Positions 24,453 through 32,678 of a stretch of 64,000 bases of DNA are shown here, piece after piece. The DNA comes from an uncultured Acetatifactor sp. Its GTDB lineage: Bacteria > Bacillota > Clostridia > Lachnospirales > Lachnospiraceae. Within the stretch, counting starts at the first letter, position 1, and each line of letters opens with the position of its first letter. The stretch spans positions 1 to 64,000 of the forward strand of contig CAJUGH010000002.1 of NCBI GenBank assembly GCA_910586215.1. Direction: 5' to 3'. A model generated the notes under the pieces. The model searched no databases, was not told where the DNA came from, and saw only the letters and a list, made by a program, of their open reading frames with translations. Both the position numbers and the translations under genes were made by a program.

Positions 24453-25232
24453 ATGGCATGGATGCGTTTTAACAGCAACACCCATATCCGGTCCGCGGGA
24501 ATGCAGGTATCCTTTGATGTCCTGTATCCGGAGCATGGGGTGGGGGCAAAGGGGGGCAGGACATTGTACCTGCTACATGATTATGGGGAAAACAGGGCAG
24601 AGTGGTTATTGCAGGGCAGCCTGCCGGAATTCGTGGAGAAGTACGCCCTGACAGTGGTGCTTCCGGAGGGACTAAACAGCTTCTACGTGAACCTTCCCAG
24701 CGCCCACTTTTTCTCGGATTATCTGTGTGATGACCTGCCAGCCTACCTGGAGGGTATCCTTCCCCTGTCCAGCCAGCGGGAAGACCGTTTTATCGCCGGG
24801 ATCGGGATGGGGGGATATGGGGCTTTCCGGCAGGTACTGAACAGGCCGGAGGTCTTCGGCGGCGGGGCCTCTTTTTCCGGCATCCTGGACATACGGGGCT
24901 TCTACGGGGAACAGGCCAGTCTGCCCTGTGGGAAACAGGGTACCACGATCCCGGCCGGCCATTTGTTTGGCACCTGGCAGGAACTGGAGGAGAATGGCAA
25001 TGATCTGTTCCTGGCAGCCAGACGCCTGGCTGGTGAAAAGGAAGGGGTTGCCTTCCCCAGGCTTTTACAGGTCTGCCCGGACACGGATCCCCGGCTGGAG
25101 GACAACAGGCGGTTCCATGAGGAGGCGTCTGGACTTGTGATACCAGTCGCATATGAAGAGACTGGCAAGTCATCCAGGAGGGACTATCTGTATGGCTGCC
25201 TGGAGAAATGCATCCGGTTCTGGCAGGCGTAA
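24453..25232 (+). CDS. Esterase-fold protein lacking the catalytic serine (putative pseudo-esterase)
   Basis: 259 residues from the ATG at 24453 (AGAGGAGG upstream). The fold is that of S-formylglutathione-hydrolase/EstA-type esterases: TLYLLHDYGENRAEWL, LPEGLNSFYVNLP, and a nucleophile elbow reading IAGIGMGGYGAF. In the family this is GxSMGGYG; residue 118 here is Gly instead of Ser. The usual His near the C-terminus (G-H-x-W/Y) is also absent (GKSSRRDYLYG). Most likely it no longer hydrolyses esters and may bind a ligand or partner. The next gene is an intact paralogue. Confidence 0.75.
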   Translation: MAWMRFNSNTHIRSAGMQVSFDVLYPEHGVGAKGGRTLYLLHDYGENRAEWLLQGSLPEFVEKYALTVVLPEGLNSFYVNLPSAHFFSDYLCDDLPAYLEGILPLSSQREDRFIAGIGMGGYGAFRQVLNRPEVFGGGASFSGILDIRGFYGEQASLPCGKQGTTIPAGHLFGTWQELEENGNDLFLAARRLAGEKEGVAFPRLLQVCPDTDPRLEDNRRFHEEASGLVIPVAYEETGKSSRRDYLYGCLEKCIRFWQA

Positions 25233-25289
25233 AATGAAGGGATAACAGGTGCAGGCCCTAAGGCAGATGTAACGAGAAAGGATATCCGT

Positions 25290-26057
25290 ATGAGTTTTAT
25301 AGAGTTGATGCTGGATTCGGAGACATTGCAGTTGACCATGGACGTCAGCCTGGTGATACCGGGCTGGGAGCACCACAGGACACACAAATATAAGGTGGTA
25401 TGGCTTTACCACGGCGGATATGGGGATCACCTGGACTGGGTGAACCATACCAATGCTGTCCGCCTGGCAGAGGAGCGGGGAATCATACTGGTCATGCCGG
25501 GGGTACACAATTCCTGCTATGTGGATATGGCCAATGGCCCCGCCTATGGAACCTGGGTGGGAGTGGAACTTCCAAGGCTGCTGCGGAAGATGTTCACGGT
25601 ATTTTCGGAAGACCGGGAAGACAATTATGTGTGCGGTTTCTCCAATGGGGGGTATGGGTGCCTGAAAATCGGGCTGACCTATCCGGAAACCTTTGGCCAT
25701 ATAGGCGCCTTTGCGGCAGGGGACCAGGAGGACAATCCTTTTCCGGATGATGGCGGGGACTGGTCCCGGAACCGGATCGCCATGTTCGGAACCGGGGAGA
25801 TACAGGGGACAGAGTATTCCTTGAAACACTGTGCCAGAAAGCTGTTGCAGGAGGAAAGGACTCTGCCCCAGGTCTACCATGCCTGCGGCAGGTTTGACCC
25901 CTGGCATGACAAGAACCAGCTTGTGCGGCATTTTTTCCAGAAGATAGAAGGGAATCCCTTTGGCTACCATTACCGGGAATATGAGGATATGGGACATACC
26001 TATGCTTTTATAGACAGGGCGCTGCAGGATTTCCTGGAGTTCCACCAGATCGGATAA
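25290..26057 (+). CDS. Esterase, S-formylglutathione hydrolase-like fold
   Basis: 255 residues. Catalytic elements are present: GFSNGGYG with Ser118, CGRFDPWHD for the Asp, and MGHTYAF for the His. Other family features are YHGGYGDHLDWVNHTN (oxyanion region) and VMPGVHNSCYVDM. It probably deacylates small or oligosaccharide esters in the cytoplasm, as no signal peptide is seen. It follows the serine-less paralogue by 57 bases and precedes the AraC-type sensor by 31 bases, so all three may be one operon serving the glycan locus. Confidence 0.8.
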   Translation: MSFIELMLDSETLQLTMDVSLVIPGWEHHRTHKYKVVWLYHGGYGDHLDWVNHTNAVRLAEERGIILVMPGVHNSCYVDMANGPAYGTWVGVELPRLLRKMFTVFSEDREDNYVCGFSNGGYGCLKIGLTYPETFGHIGAFAAGDQEDNPFPDDGGDWSRNRIAMFGTGEIQGTEYSLKHCARKLLQEERTLPQVYHACGRFDPWHDKNQLVRHFFQKIEGNPFGYHYREYEDMGHTYAFIDRALQDFLEFHQIG

Positions 26058-26088
26058 GAAAGGCGTAGAGACAAAAAGGGAGGACCAG

Positions 26089-28431
26089 ATGCGGAAGGTA
26101 AGATATAAACGGGGTATCTTTATCCAACTGCTGCTATTGCCTTTGCTGGCCGTGCTGGTGGTGGGGAGCGGATCCTACATCATCTATCTGAATGAGATGG
26201 GGAAACGTCTGGATATCTCCCTGGAGGCATCCGTGGAACAGCTGCAGGGCCGTGTGGACAATGTGGTATACAATCTGAGCAGGATCTATCAGGAGGAAGT
26301 GGACACTGCATCTATAAGGGAACTGGCGGGACAGGATGTCTGGAACCAATATTACAGCGGAGTGAAAGATATCCAGAAGCAGCTGCAGGGTCCCCTTTAT
26401 CTGAGCCAGTATATCAAGGGATACAGCCTGGTGAATCTAAAGTATGGCTGGGTGTTGTCCAACCGGGGCCTGTATGCCCTGGAAGAGGCTATCAATTACC
26501 AGGAGGTGGAAGCCCTTTTTGAAGAGGCAGGGAAGCTGTACTCCCAGAGTTCCTTCTGGGAGAATCAAGTGGGGAACAGGGTGGAAGCAGATGCCATCAA
26601 TCGTCTGGAAGTCAATGTGCGGGGACTGAGCCGGGTAGTCAAGATTCCCCTGCTGGCAAGGGAATGCGATATGTTGCTGATCATCAATGTGGATATGCAG
26701 CAGCTGGGAGCGTTGGCCCGCCAGGGAACCGGGGAGTACGGTATGACGATCCTGGATGACAGGAGAAGGCTGGTTTACACAGACAGCCAGGACACAGGGG
26801 ACATTGTCCGGCAGCTTGTGCCTGGCGAAACCCTTGGACTGGGGGGGCATACCGGGGACTTTGTCACGGTGCGGGAGGGAGGCCTGCGGATGGCAGTCAG
26901 CCATTCGGGACTGAGCGGCTGGACGTATATTGCCAGTTATGACAGAAGCATGGTAAGCGATGGGGGAAACGGGATCCTGCTGCTGGCCTTTCTGGTGATC
27001 CTGGTATTATTTGTGGAGTTTATCCTGGCATACCATGGGACAGAGCGGATCTATGCCCCGGTAGGCCAGCTGGTGAAATATGCCCTGGGCATTGACCCGG
27101 AGAGGGCTGCACCAGGGACAAATGAGAAACAGAATGAATTTACCTATATCAGTACCGCAATGGGCCAGCTGGCGGCCAGCAATGCAGATCTGGTGGAAGT
27201 GGTGGAGTCCCAGAAGATGCAACTACAGGAACTGTTGATCCGCCGGATCTTAAATGGGGAGATCCAGGGAGAAACGGTGGCAGACAGGATGGGGCAGATG
27301 GGGTTAAAGCCGGGACGATACCTGTATGTGGTCTCCACTGCCATGCGGATGGATACAGATGGAGGCGGCGTCGGTGATACCATGGTGCAGGATACCCGGA
27401 AGGATATCATTTTCCTAAGTATCGTGAACAATATGCCCACAGGGTTGGCACAGATCTCCTTGATGGGTCCCTTCTGGAACGGTACCGTCCTGTTCTCTCT
27501 GATATCCGCAGATGACAGGGGGATGGTCCAGGAGAAGGTGCTGAAATACCAGCATGATCTGGAGGAATATGTGCAGTCCATGGGGAAGATATTTGTCTAC
27601 AGTGGTGTCAGCAATGTGTTCTGCAGGCTGGACGGCTTGAAAAAGGCCTATGGGGAAAGCCTGGAGGCCTTGAAAAATAATGAAGCCATGAAAAGGAAAT
27701 GCCAGGAAGAAATTGAGGATAAATATGACCTGGTCTTTTTTGAGGATTCTGTTGTCCAATACCAGAAGACACTGTATTATGACATGAACTGCGAGACACG
27801 GATCAAGGAAGCCGTGGCAGACTGTGATGAGAAACTGGCAGGAACTGTCACAGAGGAGTTCCTGGGGTCCCTGGCAGAAAACAAAGTGATCTTCCAGGAG
27901 AGGACGCTGGCCCTGTATAGATACCTGGCAGCAGTGCTCTCTGTGGCGGGGGCGGCAGGCTTGTCGGTGAATGAGATTTTCGAGGGGCAGAACAGGGATC
28001 TGTTCTCTGAATTGAACAGTATCTATGGATGGGACCGGATCGGCAATTTTTATAAGGAGATGGTGATCCGGCCTGTGATACAAAAGCTAAGGGAATTCCG
28101 GGAAGGGTCAGTGGACTCCCTCTTGAACCAGATCCTGAACCTGGTCCGGGAGAGGAAGGGGAATATTACCCTGGGGGAATGTGCAGACATCCTGGGGCAT
28201 CACCCCAGCTATATCTGGAAGATCATGACCAGCCGGATGCATGTCACCTTCAGCGAATACCTGGCAGGTTACAAGATGGACCTGGCCAGGTCCCTGCTGC
28301 TGGAGACAGACATGACAATTGCGGAGATTGCGGAACAGCTGAATTATACCAGCGCCCAGAACTTTAACCGCTTTTTCACAAAATATGAGAAGGTCAGTCC
28401 GGGAAAGTTCCGGAAGATGAACCGAGGGTGA
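26089..28431 (+). CDS. Membrane-bound AraC-family transcriptional regulator (YesN-like)
   Basis: 780 residues. Membrane spans near residues 10-30 and about 300-322 (ILLLAFLVILVLFVEFILAYHG) enclose a sensor region of about 270 residues that would lie outside the cell. A cytoplasmic linker follows, then two helix-turn-helix units at the C-terminus (LGECADILGHHPSYIWKIM and TIAEIAEQLNYTSAQNFNRFFTKYEKVSPGKFRK), the AraC domain. One-component sensors of this plan switch on neighbouring sugar ABC transporters in Firmicutes. The permease/binding-protein genes begin 200 bases downstream, after a terminator, and are its likely targets. Confidence 0.86.
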   Translation: MRKVRYKRGIFIQLLLLPLLAVLVVGSGSYIIYLNEMGKRLDISLEASVEQLQGRVDNVVYNLSRIYQEEVDTASIRELAGQDVWNQYYSGVKDIQKQLQGPLYLSQYIKGYSLVNLKYGWVLSNRGLYALEEAINYQEVEALFEEAGKLYSQSSFWENQVGNRVEADAINRLEVNVRGLSRVVKIPLLARECDMLLIINVDMQQLGALARQGTGEYGMTILDDRRRLVYTDSQDTGDIVRQLVPGETLGLGGHTGDFVTVREGGLRMAVSHSGLSGWTYIASYDRSMVSDGGNGILLLAFLVILVLFVEFILAYHGTERIYAPVGQLVKYALGIDPERAAPGTNEKQNEFTYISTAMGQLAASNADLVEVVESQKMQLQELLIRRILNGEIQGETVADRMGQMGLKPGRYLYVVSTAMRMDTDGGGVGDTMVQDTRKDIIFLSIVNNMPTGLAQISLMGPFWNGTVLFSLISADDRGMVQEKVLKYQHDLEEYVQSMGKIFVYSGVSNVFCRLDGLKKAYGESLEALKNNEAMKRKCQEEIEDKYDLVFFEDSVVQYQKTLYYDMNCETRIKEAVADCDEKLAGTVTEEFLGSLAENKVIFQERTLALYRYLAAVLSVAGAAGLSVNEIFEGQNRDLFSELNSIYGWDRIGNFYKEMVIRPVIQKLREFREGSVDSLLNQILNLVRERKGNITLGECADILGHHPSYIWKIMTSRMHVTFSEYLAGYKMDLARSLLLETDMTIAEIAEQLNYTSAQNFNRFFTKYEKVSPGKFRKMNRG

Positions 28432-28464
28432 CAGACACCACATCTGAAGGGCATCATAGGTATA

Positions 28465-28496
28465 AAAGACACAGGAAAGACCTGTGTCTTTTTTTG
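28465..28496 (+). terminator. Rho-independent terminator after the AraC regulator
   Basis: aaagacacagg pairs with cctgtgtcttt (28465-28475, 28481-28491), followed by TTTT. It separates the regulator/esterase unit from the transporter unit. Confidence 0.85.
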
Positions 28497-28636
28497 GTGG
28501 GATTTTGTTCATTCTGCATAAACACAAGTGTCCAAATCTTGTAGAACAGGACAAAGTAAACTTCAGAAAAGGATTGGAACATTGATTTTAATGTCTGCCA
28601 ATGGTAAATTTGTGGTGATAAAAAGGAGGAAAGGCC

Positions 28637-29626
28637 ATGGAACAGACGAAAGTGGTGAAAACAGAGGAAAGGGAAAAGTTAGGAAAGAGAAGAAAGAGGA
28701 AAGAAAAAGAGTACATACCCAGGGTGCCCTTTGGAAAGTATGTTAGGCGGCACTGGATCCTGTATCTGATGATCCTGCCGGGGTGTATCTACTTCCTTAT
28801 ATTCAAGTACATTCCCATGGGAGGACTGATGATTGCCTTCCAGGATTACAGCCCGTTTGCAGGATTCCTGCAAAGTCCTTTTGTGGGATGGAAGCATTTT
28901 AGGAACTTCTTCATTGGTTCGGATTTTTTCATGCTGTTGAGAAACACACTGGCCATATCGTTCCTGAACCTGCTGTTTTACTTCCCCATGCCGGTGATTA
29001 TGGCTTTGCTGCTCAATGAGGTGATGCATTTAAAATATAAGAATCTGGTGCAGACTATGGTATATGTGCCCCATTTCATCTCTTTTGTGGTAGTGGCCAG
29101 CATTACCTATACCCTGCTGAATGAGGGTACGGGCATTATCAATCTGATCGTGCAGGCTTTCACGGGACATACAGTGCCGTTTTTATCGGGCAAACAGTAT
29201 TTCCGGGGGATCATCCTCATCCAGAATATCTGGAAGGAGACAGGATGGGGCATGATCGTGTTCCTGGCAGCCCTGGCGGGCGTGGATATGGAACTGTATG
29301 AGGCAGCCAGGGTGGACGGGGCCGGCAGGTGGCAGCAGATGTGGCACATTACCCTGCCTGCCATCAAAGGGACGATTATCATCATGCTGATTCTTCGGGT
29401 GGGTTCCCTGCTGAATACAGGATATGAACAGATCTACCTGATGGCCAATTCCCTGAACCGCTCCGTGGCAGAGGTGTTCGATACGTATGTATACCGGATC
29501 GGCGTCACCAACGGGCAGTATTCCTTTTCCACTGCAGTGGGGATGTTCAAAGGAATCGTGGGCTGTATCATGGTAATGGGAACCAACTGGCTGGCAAAAA
29601 AATGCGGTGAATCGGGTATTTACTGA
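28637..29626 (+). CDS. Sugar ABC transporter permease (LplB/YteP type)
   Basis: 329 residues; AAAAGGAGG before the ATG. A long basic N-terminus of about 35 residues precedes six predicted membrane spans. The EAA loop that contacts the ATPase is EAARVDGAGRWQQMWHITLPAIKG. The family imports oligosaccharides such as unsaturated rhamnogalacturonides or glycan fragments in Bacillus and Clostridia. It pairs with the next gene and the lipoprotein at 30820. No ATPase is encoded in the locus, so a shared MsmK-like ATPase elsewhere is expected. Confidence 0.88.
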   Translation: MEQTKVVKTEEREKLGKRRKRKEKEYIPRVPFGKYVRRHWILYLMILPGCIYFLIFKYIPMGGLMIAFQDYSPFAGFLQSPFVGWKHFRNFFIGSDFFMLLRNTLAISFLNLLFYFPMPVIMALLLNEVMHLKYKNLVQTMVYVPHFISFVVVASITYTLLNEGTGIINLIVQAFTGHTVPFLSGKQYFRGIILIQNIWKETGWGMIVFLAALAGVDMELYEAARVDGAGRWQQMWHITLPAIKGTIIIMLILRVGSLLNTGYEQIYLMANSLNRSVAEVFDTYVYRIGVTNGQYSFSTAVGMFKGIVGCIMVMGTNWLAKKCGESGIY

Positions 29627-29642
29627 TGGAAAGGAGAACAAG

Positions 29643-30554
29643 GTGGCTGGAAAGAAGAAATATAAGAGGAAGAAGATAAAGGGTTCCCTAAGCACCCGGA
29701 TCACATCGGTCTGCATTTATCTCTTTGTGGGGCTGGTGGCGGTTCTGGCCGTGCTGCCGTTTCTGTATGTCTTCGGGGGATCCTTTGCCACGGAGCGGGA
29801 ACTGGCGCAGCGTCCATTCCTGATCATTCCCAGGGAATTTTCCCTGAATGCCTACAAATTTATCCTGGAGGACGGGAGAATCCTGAACGGGCTGAAGAAC
29901 ACAGTGATTGTCACGGTGATTGGCACAGCCATCGCCATGGTCTTTTCCACTACCTTTGCCTATCCCCTGTCCAAGAAGGAATTCCAGGGAAGGAACCTGA
30001 TCCTGAACATGGTCATCATTACCATGGTATTTTCGGGGGGAATGATACCCACCTTCCTGCTGGTGAAAAATCTGAAGATGCTGGACAGCTTTGCGGCCTT
30101 GACAGTGCCCGGAGCCATCAGCGCCTTCAATATGGTCATCATCAAGAATTTCTTCGAGGGGGTGCCCAAGGAACTGGAGGAGGCCACGGTGATGGACGGA
30201 GGGTCTGATTTTACAGTATTTGCCCGGATTGTACTGCCCCTGTCCAAACCGGTCCTGGCATCCATGGGCCTGTTCTATGCGGTGGGATTCTGGAATGACT
30301 ACTTTAGCTGTATGCTCTACATCAATGATACCAGCAAGCAGACAGCCCAGCTGATCCTGCGGTCTATCGTCCTGCTGGCCCAGGGATTTGACCTGCTGGG
30401 GAGCCGGATGGACTTCGGGGTGGCAGGCGCACCGCCGGAGCAGGCGGTGAAACTGGCTTCCACGGTAGTGACAGTTCTGCCCATCTTGATCGTATATCCC
30501 TTTGTGCAGAAGTTCTTTACAAAGGGTGTGATGATCGGGGCTGTAAAGGGATAA
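29643..30554 (+). CDS. Sugar ABC transporter permease, second subunit (YtcP type)
   Basis: 303 residues from the GTG at 29643, which has AAAGGAG seven bases upstream; an ATG at 29607 lies inside the preceding gene and lacks this. Six predicted membrane spans and the EAA loop EEATVMDGGSDFTVFARIVLPLSKP. The conserved FGGSFATERELAQRPFLIIPREFSLNAYKFIL and C-terminal KFFTKGVMIGAVKG ending are typical of the YtcP partner. It forms the heterodimeric membrane channel with the upstream permease. Confidence 0.88.
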   Translation: MAGKKKYKRKKIKGSLSTRITSVCIYLFVGLVAVLAVLPFLYVFGGSFATERELAQRPFLIIPREFSLNAYKFILEDGRILNGLKNTVIVTVIGTAIAMVFSTTFAYPLSKKEFQGRNLILNMVIITMVFSGGMIPTFLLVKNLKMLDSFAALTVPGAISAFNMVIIKNFFEGVPKELEEATVMDGGSDFTVFARIVLPLSKPVLASMGLFYAVGFWNDYFSCMLYINDTSKQTAQLILRSIVLLAQGFDLLGSRMDFGVAGAPPEQAVKLASTVVTVLPILIVYPFVQKFFTKGVMIGAVKG

Positions 30555-30575
30555 GTGCACCTTGAAAGGGTGCAC
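30555..30575 (+). other. Intercistronic hairpin
   Basis: gtgcacc pairs with gggtgcac right after the permease stop, without a T run. In transporter operons such hairpins often protect upstream mRNA or reduce read-through. The remaining 245 bases to the binding-protein gene hold no gene. Confidence 0.45.
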
Positions 30576-30819
30576 GGCTTTCCTGGAATGCTGCCGGAAA
30601 CGGCACGGATGTGAAACGCAATGGTGATGTTATCCCTGGTATGGCCCTGGCCTGGAATGCCCCTTATCCATGAAAAAGAGCGGATGTCTGTATAGGTGTC
30701 CTGCCAGCGACTATGGTGGAGTGGCACAGGATGATGGGAAAACTGTACAGGCTGGTGCCGTACCAAGGGTTAATATAGGTGTCAAATAGAAAAATGGAGT
30801 AAGAAGGAGGAAGTTTAAG

Positions 30820-32475
30820 ATGAGAAAAGGTATGAAAAAGGTTCTTGCACTATCCCTGGCTACCACAATGGCCATGACCGTCCTTTCGGGCTGTGGCGGG
30901 GATCCCGGAAGCCAGTCCCAGGATAATCCGGATGGCGGGGGCAAGGAAAGCGGAAACGATGTGGCAGGCGGCTCTACCCAGGGTGGGGAGACCCAGGGCA
31001 CGGGGGACTGGCATGATGAATTGCCGGAGGATTTCGCTATCACCATCATGCTGAATGATTTTGAGGGTAGTCCCAACAGTGGCGAGTATGGGGAACAGAT
31101 CTTAAATATGATCGAAGAGCACACGGGATATCAAGTGGAGATCCAGTGGGTGACCAGCGACAACTACGATGACAAGCTCAGCACGGTCCTGGCTGGAGGT
31201 GTGGACGGTATGCCCATGATCCTGTCAGTCAATGCCTCCAAGGGACTGGTGGTGAATTCTGCCCGGGCAGGGGCCTTCTGGCCCATAGAGAACCTGGCGG
31301 GCAATGCACAGGACTATCCGAACCTGTCCCAGTATGACCCTGCCATGGCCCAGGCCTTTGTGGTAGATGGACACCTCTACGGCATGTATATGAATTCGGA
31401 CAAGGTGGGACGTTTTGGCCTGAGTTACCGCACGGACTGGGCAGAGAACCTGGGTCTGGCGGCACCGAAGACCGTGGATGACGTGTACAATATGCTGTAT
31501 CAGTTCACCTACGGGGACCCGGATGGAAACGGCAAGGATGACACCTACGGCTTGAACCTCTGCAAATATACCGGTCCCCTGGACGTGATGCAGGTATGGT
31601 TCGGTGTGGGCAACAAATGGGTGGAGAATGAGGCAGGAGAACTGGTTCCCGTACACATGACGCAGGAGTACATGGAGGCGCTGAACTGGTTCAAGAAACT
31701 GTATGATGACGGACTGATCGCGAAGGACTGGGCCATCCGTGACACTGGCTCCTGGAAAGATGATAATTATAATTCCGTGGCAGGGGCTTACTGTGACTGT
31801 ATCGATGACGGAAGAAGAATCTGGGATTATTATACCCAGAATGACATTAGAAGCGTGACACATCCGGAAGAAACTGCTACAATGAGTTTTGCACCCAGTA
31901 TCTCCCTGGATGGGACAAATGCACGGGCACTGGCCACTTCCCTGACAGGTTTCTTCGCCATAACCAGGGCTGCCAAGTCTGAAGCGGAAGTAAGGGCATG
32001 TCTGGAGTTCCTGGATAAGATGTCGGACGATGAAATGCTGATGCTGGTAATGTATGGCCTGGAAGGTATCCATTGGGAACTGGATGAGAACGGAGAAGTG
32101 GTACAGATCAATAAGGAGGACAAGGCCCTGCATAAGGGATATAGCGGGCTGAACCAGATGACACCGTATATGCCCAATGCCAATCCCACCAATTATGTAT
32201 TCCACCGCACGGAAGCAGACAGGGCCATGACAGATGCGTTTGCAGAGACAGCCGGGATCGTGGTACCGAACCCTGCCCTTGGATATCTGGGGAATTCTGC
32301 TACTTATGCAGCCAACGGAGGGAACCTGGATCTGATCCTGGATGACGCCAGGACCCAGTACATCGTGGGGGACATTGACCAGGCGGGTCTGCAGGCGGCA
32401 TGGGACCAGTGGCTGGCATCCGGTGGACAGCAGGTTATGGATGAGGTAAATGAGCAGCACAAGGCAAACAAGTAA
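30820..32475 (+). CDS. Extracellular sugar-binding lipoprotein
   Basis: 551 residues, ATG behind AGGAGG. A lipoprotein signal (KKVLALSLATTMAMTVLSGC) ends in an LSGC lipobox, so Cys26 or so is lipidated and the protein is anchored outside the membrane. A Gly/Ser/Gln-rich spacer follows, then a type-1 solute-binding fold. Length and motifs (VEIQWVTSDNYDDKLSTVLAGG) fit the LplA/YtcQ group used with LplB/YtcP permeases. It captures the glycan for the two permeases upstream. Confidence 0.9.
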   Translation: MRKGMKKVLALSLATTMAMTVLSGCGGDPGSQSQDNPDGGGKESGNDVAGGSTQGGETQGTGDWHDELPEDFAITIMLNDFEGSPNSGEYGEQILNMIEEHTGYQVEIQWVTSDNYDDKLSTVLAGGVDGMPMILSVNASKGLVVNSARAGAFWPIENLAGNAQDYPNLSQYDPAMAQAFVVDGHLYGMYMNSDKVGRFGLSYRTDWAENLGLAAPKTVDDVYNMLYQFTYGDPDGNGKDDTYGLNLCKYTGPLDVMQVWFGVGNKWVENEAGELVPVHMTQEYMEALNWFKKLYDDGLIAKDWAIRDTGSWKDDNYNSVAGAYCDCIDDGRRIWDYYTQNDIRSVTHPEETATMSFAPSISLDGTNARALATSLTGFFAITRAAKSEAEVRACLEFLDKMSDDEMLMLVMYGLEGIHWELDENGEVVQINKEDKALHKGYSGLNQMTPYMPNANPTNYVFHRTEADRAMTDAFAETAGIVVPNPALGYLGNSATYAANGGNLDLILDDARTQYIVGDIDQAGLQAAWDQWLASGGQQVMDEVNEQHKANK

Positions 32476-32522
32476 GGAATATCCCGCAGGTGGACGGCCG
32501 GGAAAACCGGCAGGACAAAAGA

Positions 32523-32554
32523 GGAAGGCTGCTGCCTGTAGGCGGCAGCCTTCC
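32523..32554 (+). other. Strong hairpin between binding-protein and hydrolase genes
   Basis: ggaaggctgctgcc pairs with ggcggcagccttcc around TGTA with one mismatch. No T run follows, so partial termination or 3'-end protection of the binding-protein message is more likely than full termination. Confidence 0.55.
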
Positions 32555-32678
32555 CGGCGTGGATGGGATGTAAGAGGCACCATACCAGCGGGGGTGTCCT
32601 TAGGGATAACAGTCTGCCCGGCAGGAACGGGCAGAACCACAGTGGGATGGGGCACTATGCGGAATCGAAGGAGGGCGT

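Noticed and set aside
31225..32655. 476-codon minus-strand frame opposite the binding protein
   Set aside because: The plus strand encodes a lipoprotein with a lipobox; the minus frame has no support.
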